From Gammaproteobacteria bacterium (GTDB lineage: Bacteria; Pseudomonadota; Gammaproteobacteria; GCA-001735895): a stretch of DNA of 41,387 bases. The position numbers and the translations under genes were made by a program. Location: positions 1 through 41,387 of the forward strand of contig JAAESG010000574.1 in NCBI GenBank assembly GCA_024229615.1, read 5' to 3'. Under the pieces are notes generated by a model. The model saw nothing but the letters and a program-made list of their open reading frames with translations. It was not told the origin of the DNA and did not search any database. Shown piece after piece: positions 16,678 to 24,783 of this stretch (positions within the stretch are counted from its first letter, which is position 1; each line of letters opens with the position of its first letter).

Positions 16678-19335
16678 GTGGTAGATGAAACCGATATTGA
16701 TCCTGAAGAGACACAGGAATGGATAGAATCTCTCAATTCGGTGCTTGAGCGCGAAGGACCCGAGCGGGCCCATTTTCTGCTCGAGAAGCTGATCGATAAA
16801 ACCCGACGTTCGGGAGCTTACCTGCCTTTCTCTGCAAAAACGGCCTACGTCAATACGATTCCTCTTTCACAACAACGGCCCATTCCAGGCGATCAGGCAA
16901 TCGAGCACAGCATTCGCTCGGTCATTCGTTGGAATGCCGCGGCGATGGTGGTGCACGCCAATCGCAAGGCGAGCGAACTCGGTGGACATATCGCCAGCTT
17001 CGCATCAGCGGCAACCTTGTACGATGTTGGTTTTATGCACTTTTTTCGTGCGCCGAGTGAGGAGAACAAGGGGGATCTGGTATTTTTCCAGGGACATTCT
17101 GCGCCAGGTGTTTACGCGCGCGCTTTTCTCGAAGGGCGAATCAGCGAAGATCAACTAAAGGCTTTTCGTCAGGAAGCGTTGGATGAAAATGGTCTCTCGT
17201 CTTATCCGCATCCGTGGCTGATGCCGAACTTCTGGCAATTCCCGACGGTATCGATGGGACTGGGTCCGATCATGGCGATTTACCAGGCGAGATTTATGAA
17301 GTATCTGGAAAACCGTGGAATTCAGCCGCAACAGGATCGCAAGGTATGGGCGTTCATGGGTGATGGCGAGATGGATGAGCCCGAATCCCTGGGTGCTATT
17401 TCGCTCGCCTCGCGCGAGAAACTGGATAACCTGGTATTCGTGATCAATTGTAACCTGCAACGCCTCGATGGCCCTGTGCGCGGAAACGGAAAAATCATCC
17501 AGGAACTCGAAGCCGTTTTTCGTGGTGCCGGATGGAATGTCCTCAAAGTGGTTTGGGGTTCTTACTGGGATCACCTCTTAGCCAAAGACAAGGATGGTGT
17601 CTTACAGCGTTTGATGGAAGAAACCCTCGACGGCGAGTACCAGGCCTGTAAGGCCAAGGGTGGCGCATATACGCGCGAGCATTTTTTCGGCAAGTATCCG
17701 CAAACGCGTGAAATGGTAGCCGATATGTCGGATGAGGATATCTGGCGTCTGAACCGGGGTGGGCACGATCCGCACAAGGTATACGCGGCCTATGCCGAAG
17801 CGGTCGAATGTACCGGTCGACCTACTGTCATCCTGGCCAAGACGGTCAAGGGTTACGGTATGGGAGAAGCTGGCGAGGGGCAGAATATTACTCACTCGCA
17901 GAAGAAGATGGGTGAAGACTCGCTCAAGGCATTTCGCGATCGTTTCAATATTCCGATTAGCGATGAAGGCATTTCAGAAACGCCTTTCTACAAGTTTCCC
18001 GAGGACAGTGAAGAAATACAGTACATGCGCCAGAGCCGTGAAAAACTCGGTGGATATATGCCGGTTCGCAGTGATACTGCGGAACCGTTAGTTATTCCCG
18101 GGCTCGAGGTCTTTGATGCATTGCTAAAGGATAGTGGTGAACGCGAATTCTCGACCACGATGGCCTTCGTGCGCATGCTCTCCACCCTGGCACGCGACAA
18201 AAACATTGGTAAAAATATTGTTCCGATCGTGCCGGATGAAGCCAGAACCTTCGGTATGGAAGGTATGTTTCGTCAGCTCGGAATCTACTCGTTTAAAGGT
18301 CAGCTTTACGAGCCGATGGACTCTGACCAGGTGATGTATTACCGGGAAGACATCAAGGGACAGATCCTCGAAGAAGGCATTAACGAGGCAGGCGCGATGT
18401 CTTCATGGATCGCTGCTGGATCGGCCTACACCTCGCATGGTGTCAGCATGATTCCTTTTTATATTTACTACTCGATGTTCGGTTTCCAACGTATTGGTGA
18501 TCTCGCCTGGGCTGCCGGAGATATGCAGGTACGCGGATTTCTAATGGGCGGAACCGCCGGTCGCACCACACTTGCCGGCGAAGGTTTACAGCATCAGGAT
18601 GGTCACAGCCTTGTTGTCGCGGGGACCATTCCAAACTGTGTATCCTATGATCCGACCTTCGCTTACGAACTTGCGGTAATCATCCACAGCGGCATGAAGC
18701 GTATGTACCAGCTGAAAGAAAACGTTTTCTATTACATATCGGTAATGAACGAAAACTATCTGCACCCGGCGATGCCGAAAGGATCGGAAGAGGGCATAAT
18801 CAAGGGGATTTACTGTCTCGAGGAAGGTGAGGAGAAGGGTCCAAAGGTACAGTTAATGGGGTCAGGTACGATCCTGCGCGAAGTGATTGCTGCCGCCGAA
18901 CTACTGAAAAAGGATTTCAAGATTAACGCCGACGTATGGAGCGTGACCAGTGTCAATGAACTCGCGCGTGAAGCGCAAAGTTGTGCGCGCTGGAATCAAT
19001 TGCATCCAACTAAAAAGGCACGCCAAAGTTATCTTGCAACGAAGATGCGGGGCCGTAAAGGGCCGGTTATTATTTCGACCGACTATATTCGCGCCTATGC
19101 GGAACAATTACGTGAATTTGTCTGGTCACGTTTCGTCAGCCTCGGTACCGATGGTTTCGGTCGTAGTGATACCCGCGAAAATCTGCGTATTTTCTTTGAA
19201 GTGAATCGTTATTATGTCGTGGTTGCCGCGCTTAAGGCTTTGAGCGATGACGGTGAGCTCGATAGTAAAGTAGTGCAGCAAGCAATAAAGAAGTATGGTA
19301 TCGATCCCGAAAAGCCTGATCCGGTGACGGTGTAG
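16678..19335 (+). CDS. aceE: Pyruvate dehydrogenase E1 component AceE
   Basis: An 885-residue homodimeric-type E1 that decarboxylates pyruvate on thiamine diphosphate and acetylates the E2 lipoyl group. The ThDP motif begins at FMGDGEMDEPES (residues about 226-237) and closes at VFVINCNLQRLDGPVRG. The HSAPGVYARAF and GRTTLAGEGLQHQDGHS segments are also typical. The length equals that of E. coli AceE. Translation starts at GTG 16678; the ribosome-binding site is weak. The promoter is probably the TATAAT at 16643-16648. It heads an aceE-aceF-lpdA operon with gaps of 22 and 2 bases. Confidence 0.97.
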   Translation: MVDETDIDPEETQEWIESLNSVLEREGPERAHFLLEKLIDKTRRSGAYLPFSAKTAYVNTIPLSQQRPIPGDQAIEHSIRSVIRWNAAAMVVHANRKASELGGHIASFASAATLYDVGFMHFFRAPSEENKGDLVFFQGHSAPGVYARAFLEGRISEDQLKAFRQEALDENGLSSYPHPWLMPNFWQFPTVSMGLGPIMAIYQARFMKYLENRGIQPQQDRKVWAFMGDGEMDEPESLGAISLASREKLDNLVFVINCNLQRLDGPVRGNGKIIQELEAVFRGAGWNVLKVVWGSYWDHLLAKDKDGVLQRLMEETLDGEYQACKAKGGAYTREHFFGKYPQTREMVADMSDEDIWRLNRGGHDPHKVYAAYAEAVECTGRPTVILAKTVKGYGMGEAGEGQNITHSQKKMGEDSLKAFRDRFNIPISDEGISETPFYKFPEDSEEIQYMRQSREKLGGYMPVRSDTAEPLVIPGLEVFDALLKDSGEREFSTTMAFVRMLSTLARDKNIGKNIVPIVPDEARTFGMEGMFRQLGIYSFKGQLYEPMDSDQVMYYREDIKGQILEEGINEAGAMSSWIAAGSAYTSHGVSMIPFYIYYSMFGFQRIGDLAWAAGDMQVRGFLMGGTAGRTTLAGEGLQHQDGHSLVVAGTIPNCVSYDPTFAYELAVIIHSGMKRMYQLKENVFYYISVMNENYLHPAMPKGSEEGIIKGIYCLEEGEEKGPKVQLMGSGTILREVIAAAELLKKDFKINADVWSVTSVNELAREAQSCARWNQLHPTKKARQSYLATKMRGRKGPVIISTDYIRAYAEQLREFVWSRFVSLGTDGFGRSDTRENLRIFFEVNRYYVVVAALKALSDDGELDSKVVQQAIKKYGIDPEKPDPVTV

Positions 19336-19357
19336 GCTGGTCAGCAGGAGCATTTAA

Positions 19358-20698
19358 GTGACAGAAAATAAAACAATAACGCTTCCTGACGTTGGTGACT
19401 TTCAGGATATCGAGATCATTGAAATACTGATTGCTGCGGGGGATGTTGTCGAACCCGAACAATCCATAATCGTGCTTGAATCAGACAAGGCGACGATGGA
19501 GATTCCGAGCCCCTACGCGGGGACAATAAATTCGATAGCGGTCAAGGTCGGTGATCGTCTGAACGAAGGCGATCAAATTGCAACGCTGAGTGCCAGTGAT
19601 ACGGCTGCGAATGCGAAAGCTGAAGAACCTCAGCCATCCGCGGCGCCAGTCGAGGCTGAGGCTCCTCCCGTCGAATCCGTCCCTGAATCTGATTCACCGG
19701 CAGCCACCGGTCAGTCAAAAGACGATGTCAGCCCAGGGAAGACATTACGACCGCACCCGGGCACTAGCGCAAGCCAGGCTGCAACCTCGGGTAGCATGAC
19801 AATTCATGCCAGTCCCTCGATTCGCAGGTATGCTCGTGAGCTCGGTGTCAACCTGGAACAGGTTATCGCCAGCGGCGCCAAGGGCCGCATCGTTAAAGCC
19901 GATGTCAAGGCTTTCATCAAGTCTGCCATGGCCGGTGGTGTGGCTTCGGGTGGGGCCGGTATCAGCGTTAGTAGCGTACCCGAAGTAGATCACTCCAAGT
20001 TTGGTGAAATTGAGACGGTTGCGTTGAGTCGGATCCAGAAGATCTCCGGGGCACATCTGCATCGCAGCTGGGTTACGGTTCCCCATGTTACCCAGTTCGA
20101 CGACGCTGACATAACCGAGCTTGAAGCTTTTCGAAAGTCACTGGCAAAAGAAGCTGAAAAGAAATCAGTTCGGCTGACACCATTGATATTTTTGATGAAG
20201 GCAGTCGTCAGCGCGTTACAGGAGTTCCCGAACTTTAACGCCTCTCTCGATGCAAGTGGTGAAAACCTGGTCATGAAAAAATATTTTCATATCGGGATTG
20301 CCGTCGATACGCCCAACGGGCTGGTCGTTCCCGTGGTGCGCGACGTCGATCAAAAAGGCCTGTTCGAACTGGCCGCCGAACTGGGCGAGGTTTCGATTCG
20401 CGCGCGTGATGGCAAGTTGTCTCCAAGCGATATGCAAGGCGGTTGTTTCACTATTTCGAGTCTCGGCGGGATTGGCGGAACCTATTTTACGCCGATCGTC
20501 AATGCGCCCGAGGTGGCGATACTCGGCGTTTCTCGATCGAAAATGCAGCCTGTTTATATTGACGGTGAATTTGAACCGCGCCTGATCCTGCCGATGGGCT
20601 TATCCTACGATCATCGGGTTATCGATGGTGCCCAGGCGGCTCGATTCACCACTTTTTTAAGCCAGGTAATCTCTGACATCAGAAGGATACTTTTATAA
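19358..20698 (+). CDS. aceF: Dihydrolipoyl acetyltransferase AceF (PDH E2)
   Basis: A 446-residue E2 core protein. It has a single N-terminal lipoyl domain (residues 1-80, lipoyl lysine in ESDKATMEIPSP), an Ala/Pro/Glu-rich flexible linker (about 85-145), a peripheral subunit-binding domain (ASPSIRRYARELGVNLEQV, about 148-185) and the catalytic acetyltransferase domain ending in SYDHRVIDGAQAARF with the active-site His and Asp. E. coli AceF has three lipoyl domains; one is common elsewhere, and here lpdA supplies another. The start codon is GTG. Confidence 0.96.
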   Translation: MTENKTITLPDVGDFQDIEIIEILIAAGDVVEPEQSIIVLESDKATMEIPSPYAGTINSIAVKVGDRLNEGDQIATLSASDTAANAKAEEPQPSAAPVEAEAPPVESVPESDSPAATGQSKDDVSPGKTLRPHPGTSASQAATSGSMTIHASPSIRRYARELGVNLEQVIASGAKGRIVKADVKAFIKSAMAGGVASGGAGISVSSVPEVDHSKFGEIETVALSRIQKISGAHLHRSWVTVPHVTQFDDADITELEAFRKSLAKEAEKKSVRLTPLIFLMKAVVSALQEFPNFNASLDASGENLVMKKYFHIGIAVDTPNGLVVPVVRDVDQKGLFELAAELGEVSIRARDGKLSPSDMQGGCFTISSLGGIGGTYFTPIVNAPEVAILGVSRSKMQPVYIDGEFEPRLILPMGLSYDHRVIDGAQAARFTTFLSQVISDIRRILL

Positions 20699-20700
20699 TC

Positions 20701-22419
20701 ATGAGCGAAAAAGAACTGTTACTGCCGGATATAGGCGATTTTGACAATGTTGAAGTTATCGAGATTCACGTTAAAGCCGGAGATTCGGTTAAGGTCGAAG
20801 ACCCGCTGATTACGCTGGAATCGGAAAAGGCAACCATGGATATTCCATCGCCATTTGCCGGCACCATAAAGCAGTTGAGTATTGCCGTGGGAGACAAGAT
20901 TTCCGAAGGTAGCAAACTCGGCATTCTCGAGACCGGCGCCGACGCTGCCAGCGCGAAAGCCCCGCTCGGTCCTAAAACAGACGAAACCGCTGCAGCCGAG
21001 AACAACGCGCAACTGCAGGCTGAAGTCGTGGTTCTCGGAGCCGGGCCAGGTGGATATACCGCCGCCTTCCGTGCTGCCGACCTGGGTAAGAAAGTGGTGC
21101 TGATCGAACGTTATGATTCGCTCGGTGGAGTCTGCCTGAACGTCGGTTGTATTCCCTCCAAGGCGCTGCTGCATACCGCGCAGATCATCAACGAGGCCGA
21201 ACATATGAAGGCCAATGGCGTCGCTTTTGGCAAACCCAAGATCGATCTGGATGGTATTAACGGATTTAAGAATAAAGTGGTCAATAAATTGACCGGCGGC
21301 CTGTCGGGACTTGCCAAGCAACGCAAGGTAACCGTCGTGCACGGGGTTGCCGAATTCATCGATCAGAATAGTTTACAGGTTGATAACAAGGGTGAAGTTA
21401 CCCGGGTCAAATTTGAAAACTGCATCATTGCCGCGGGCTCGCAAGCGACCGAGATCCCGCCGTTTCCAAATGAGGATTCGCGCTTGATGGATTCTACCGA
21501 CGCGCTTGTTTTAAGCGACGTCCCGAAAAAACTGCTGATAGTCGGGGGTGGGATTATCGGCCTCGAAATGGCCACGGTTTACGATGCACTCGGGTCTGAA
21601 ATTACCGTGGTTGAATTTCTCGATAGCCTGATTCCCGGCTGTGACAAGGATCTGGTGCGGGGCTTAAACAAGATAATTTCAAAACGCTATAAAGCGATTC
21701 ACCTCAAGACCAAGGTGTCGGCAATCAAGGCGCAAAAAAATGGGTTAAAGGTGACCTTTGAAGGTGACAAGGCGCCCAAGCCGGAACTGTTCGACAAGGT
21801 ACTGATTGCGGTCGGTCGGCGGCCTAACGGCCACAGGATCGGAGCCGACAGGGCCGGTGTCAATGTTGACGAGGCTGGTTTCATTATAGTCGACAAGCAA
21901 ATGCGCACTAATGTACCCCATATATTTGCCATTGGAGATATCGTTGGCAATCCCATGCTGGCGCATAAGGCGACTCATGAGGGCAAGGTTGCTGCGGAAG
22001 TTATCTCCGGTATGAAGTCTTATTTTGAGCCGATGACTATTCCTTCCGTCGCTTATACTGATCCCGAAGTCGCGTGGATGGGTTTGAGCGAAACCGATGC
22101 CAAGGCACAGGGAATTGAGTATGAAAAGGGCGCTTTCCCGTGGGCTGCGAGTGGACGTGCTCTCGGAATCGATCGCGATGAGGGGATGACCAAGGTTTTA
22201 TTCGACAAGGAAAGCAAGCGTATACTGGGTGCTGGAATCGTCGGCCCCAATGCGGGTGAACTGATTGCCGAAGCGGTGCTGGCTTTGGAAATGGGGGCTG
22301 ACGCGGAAGATATCGGACTGACGATTCATCCACACCCGACTTTATCCGAGACTTTTAATTTCGCGGCCGAGATGGCAGAAGGTACGATTACCGATTTGTA
22401 TATTCCGCGTAGGAAATAA
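20701..22419 (+). CDS. lpdA: Dihydrolipoyl dehydrogenase LpdA with N-terminal lipoyl domain (PDH E3)
   Basis: A 572-residue E3 that reoxidises dihydrolipoamide with NAD. Residues 1-80 are a lipoyl domain (ESEKATMDIPSPF) joined by a short linker to the flavoprotein. The FAD motif is VVLGAGPGGYTAAFRAADLG, the redox disulfide is GGVCLNVGCIPSKALL, the NAD motif is LIVGGGIIGLEMATVY, and the C-terminal dimer His-Glu pair is in HPHPTLSE. The fusion is known from Neisseria P64K and other beta- and gammaproteobacterial PDH operons. It starts two bases after aceF, so it is dedicated to this complex. Confidence 0.96.
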   Translation: MSEKELLLPDIGDFDNVEVIEIHVKAGDSVKVEDPLITLESEKATMDIPSPFAGTIKQLSIAVGDKISEGSKLGILETGADAASAKAPLGPKTDETAAAENNAQLQAEVVVLGAGPGGYTAAFRAADLGKKVVLIERYDSLGGVCLNVGCIPSKALLHTAQIINEAEHMKANGVAFGKPKIDLDGINGFKNKVVNKLTGGLSGLAKQRKVTVVHGVAEFIDQNSLQVDNKGEVTRVKFENCIIAAGSQATEIPPFPNEDSRLMDSTDALVLSDVPKKLLIVGGGIIGLEMATVYDALGSEITVVEFLDSLIPGCDKDLVRGLNKIISKRYKAIHLKTKVSAIKAQKNGLKVTFEGDKAPKPELFDKVLIAVGRRPNGHRIGADRAGVNVDEAGFIIVDKQMRTNVPHIFAIGDIVGNPMLAHKATHEGKVAAEVISGMKSYFEPMTIPSVAYTDPEVAWMGLSETDAKAQGIEYEKGAFPWAASGRALGIDRDEGMTKVLFDKESKRILGAGIVGPNAGELIAEAVLALEMGADAEDIGLTIHPHPTLSETFNFAAEMAEGTITDLYIPRRK

Positions 22420-22446
22420 ACCCTGTTTCTCTGACAAGACGCCCGC

Positions 22447-23244
22447 TTGATCAGCATTGTGTCGGAATTGCATTACAGTGTATCGGGTAGTGGTAAACCT
22501 CTGCTGGTACTGCACGGTCTATTCGGTTCGGGCAGGAATTGGCAATCACACACGCGTCGCTTTGCGAACCATTTCCAGGTATATAACGTCGATCTACGCA
22601 ATCACGGCCGGTCCTTCCATGCCGATGAAATGAATTATTCGGTCATGGCTGCAGATTTGCGGCGGCTGTTGCAGCGACTGGAGTTGGAAAACTGCTACAT
22701 ACTGGGGCACAGCATGGGCGGTAAGGTGGCGATGACACTGGCTATGCTGAATCCTGATCTTGTTACGGCCATGGTTGTGGCTGATATCGCACCGGCCAGT
22801 TATTTCCATCACTATGACGATTTGATAAATCCCATTCTGGCGTTACGCCTGGATACTATCGAATCTCGCGCGCAGGCCGATCAACTGCTGCGACAGAATA
22901 TTCCGGAAGATCAATTGCGTGCATTTCTGTTGCAAAACCTGGTGCGTGAATCTGACAGCTGGTACTGGCGGGTCAACTGGCAGGTCATCCAGCGGGATAT
23001 GGAATGGCTTACCGGGTTCGATGTTTTGCCTGGTGACTGGCGGGTTGATGTACCGACCCTTTTTCTGCGTGGCGGTAATTCGGATTATATCGGTGAAGCT
23101 GAAACCGAAGTGATCAGGCAACATTTCAGCGACTACAGAATCGAGACGATCGAAGCGGCGGGTCACTGGCTGCACGCCGAAAATCCAGACGCTTTTAATC
23201 GGCTTGCACTGGCATTTCTGCTAGGACCTGTCAACATTATTTGA
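22447..23244 (+). CDS. Alpha/beta-fold hydrolase, YbfF-like esterase
   Basis: A 265-residue alpha/beta hydrolase. The oxyanion segment is LLVLHGLFGSGRNW, the nucleophile elbow is LGHSMGGKVAM, an Asp follows in VADIAP, and the catalytic His is in AAGHWLHAENP. The overall pattern is that of the YbfF esterase family; the natural substrate is unknown. No ATG starts the frame: TTG at 22447 or GTG at 22459 (MSELHYSVSG after conversion) are the options, and the second better fits the family. It lies 27 bases after lpdA and may be read from the same transcript. Confidence 0.85.
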   Translation: MISIVSELHYSVSGSGKPLLVLHGLFGSGRNWQSHTRRFANHFQVYNVDLRNHGRSFHADEMNYSVMAADLRRLLQRLELENCYILGHSMGGKVAMTLAMLNPDLVTAMVVADIAPASYFHHYDDLINPILALRLDTIESRAQADQLLRQNIPEDQLRAFLLQNLVRESDSWYWRVNWQVIQRDMEWLTGFDVLPGDWRVDVPTLFLRGGNSDYIGEAETEVIRQHFSDYRIETIEAAGHWLHAENPDAFNRLALAFLLGPVNII

Positions 23245-23283
23245 AACGGCGTAACCCCTCAAGCGAATCGCGTGGGCTAGCGT

Positions 23284-23310
23284 TCAAGAATTACTGCGGG
23301 GCGCCGATAT
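23284..23310 (+). promoter_or_regulatory. Candidate sigma-28 (FliA) promoter of motY
   Basis: TCAAGAAT (23284-23291), an 11-base spacer and GCCGATAT (23303-23310) resemble the FliA consensus TAAAGTTT-N11-GCCGATAA (5 of 8 and 7 of 8 matches). The site ends about 30 bases before a flagellar gene. Dependence of motY on FliA is known in polar-flagellated Vibrio; here it is inferred. Confidence 0.6.
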
Positions 23311-23339
23311 AGGGACTAGTTTGCCGAACCTGTGGATGG

Positions 23340-24200
23340 ATGATGTCGATAAAAAGCAATTTGCTGCCGATACTGCTGTTATGTGTCTGTACCAACGCAC
23401 AGGCCCTCGAACGTCATTACCTCGCTTCGATGGATGCTTCCACCTGGACCCTGACCGAAAATAGCCTGATCCGTTGCCGGATCGAGCATCAAATTCCGCG
23501 CTTTGGCGTGGCGATCTTTTCCCAGGAGGCTGGACGGACCCTGCAACTCGAATTGCGCAGTAAACAGAAATTTAGCAAAGGCATCAATGTTGAATTGCGT
23601 TCCGAGACCACCGAATGGAACACGAAAGAAACACACGCGGTTTTGGCGCGCTTCGAAACCAGCGGCACCAGGCGGCTTTTCAAAATTTCGACGACACTGG
23701 CCGAGAAAATCTATTTTGAACTAAGTCAGGGCTATCAACCCGGTTTTTTGTTTTTTGACGACTACCCGCTAATGGCATCTCTTTCGACGGTAAGATTCGG
23801 CCAGGTGAAAGGAGAATTTGCGGAATGCGTTAACCAATTATACAGATATAACTTCAACGATGTGCGAATCAGCAAAATCCATTTTGATCCGGACGACGAG
23901 TTCGCCAGTATCCGGCAGGAAGAAACCGCTTTCGACAAAATGATGAATTATCTCAGCATTGACAATGCCGTGTCAGAAATCGTCGTGACCGGCCATACCG
24001 ATCGCACCGGGCCGGCCTGCTATAACGATGGGTTGTCAGAGCGGCGCGCCTGGTATGTCTACGATTTGCTGATTGCCCGTGGCATCGATTCTGAACTATT
24101 GCGAGTAGACTACCTGGGCGAAGCATATCCGGTCAGGAAAGGTGGTAGTAAGGCCTCGCTCGCCGCCAATCGTCGCGTTACGGTCGAATTGCGTCGATAA
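23340..24200 (+). CDS. motY: Sodium-type flagellar protein MotY
   Basis: A 286-residue periplasmic protein that forms the T ring of polar flagellar motors and anchors the stators. A signal peptide spans residues about 1-22 (cleavage after AQA). The MotY N-terminal domain shows SMDASTWTLTENSLIRCRIEHQIPRFG. Residues about 170-286 are an OmpA-type peptidoglycan-binding domain with VVTGHTDRTGPACYNDGLS and NRRVTVELRR. Two ATG codons are adjacent at the start (23340, 23343). No other flagellar gene is in the window, so it is a detached member of the regulon, and the candidate FliA promoter supports that. Confidence 0.88.
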   Translation: MMSIKSNLLPILLLCVCTNAQALERHYLASMDASTWTLTENSLIRCRIEHQIPRFGVAIFSQEAGRTLQLELRSKQKFSKGINVELRSETTEWNTKETHAVLARFETSGTRRLFKISTTLAEKIYFELSQGYQPGFLFFDDYPLMASLSTVRFGQVKGEFAECVNQLYRYNFNDVRISKIHFDPDDEFASIRQEETAFDKMMNYLSIDNAVSEIVVTGHTDRTGPACYNDGLSERRAWYVYDLLIARGIDSELLRVDYLGEAYPVRKGGSKASLAANRRVTVELRR

Positions 24201-24216
24201 ACCGCTTTAGAATAAT

Positions 24217-24783
24217 TTAATCTTTGCGATTCAGGCGTGAGTACTTCGAGTTCCAGTAAACTTCGCCAGTGCCTTCATCAAATGCTTGTGCCCGAGCGAG
24301 AATAAAAAGTAGGTCTGAAAGTCGATTGATGTAGCGCGTGGTCATTGGATTTACGGCTTCTGCTTCGCTCAAAGTTACCAGCGAGCGTTCCACGCGCCGA
24401 CATACCGTCCGTGCATGTTGCAAAGTAGCCACCGCCCGGGAACCTCCGGGTAGAATGAACTCCTTCAGTTCATGCAAGTTGGCGTTGAACTCGTCAGCGC
24501 TAGTTTCGAGGCCTTCCGCGTATTCCTCTGTTATCAGTTGTTTACCGGGCTGGCACAGTTCAGCTCCTACATCAAACAGGTCATGCTGCACGGCAAACAG
24601 TACCTGCTGTGCCGGCCCATCCTCGATCAGGCTCAACGCAAGACCAATGCATGCGTTGAACTCATCAATCTCGCCCATGCAATGTACACGTAGATCATTT
24701 TTTGCCAACCTGCTGCCGTCGGCCAGTCCGGTGGTGCCCTGATCCCCGGTACGGGTATACACCTTTGTCAGTCGATTTCCCAT
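24217..24783 (-). CDS. Cob(I)alamin adenosyltransferase, PduO type
   Basis: A 188-residue ATP:cob(I)alamin adenosyltransferase that makes coenzyme B12 from reduced cobalamin. The ATP loop is YTRTGDQGTTGLADGSR at the N-terminus. The GEIDEFNACIGLA segment, FILPGGSRAVATLQHARTVCRRVER and YINRLSDLLFILAR are family hallmarks. Its ATG overlaps the stop of the receptor gene by one base (TAATG), so it is coupled to B12 uptake and lies under the same riboswitch. It is convergent with motY. Confidence 0.93.
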   Translation of the reverse strand: MGNRLTKVYTRTGDQGTTGLADGSRLAKNDLRVHCMGEIDEFNACIGLALSLIEDGPAQQVLFAVQHDLFDVGAELCQPGKQLITEEYAEGLETSADEFNANLHELKEFILPGGSRAVATLQHARTVCRRVERSLVTLSEAEAVNPMTTRYINRLSDLLFILARAQAFDEGTGEVYWNSKYSRLNRKD

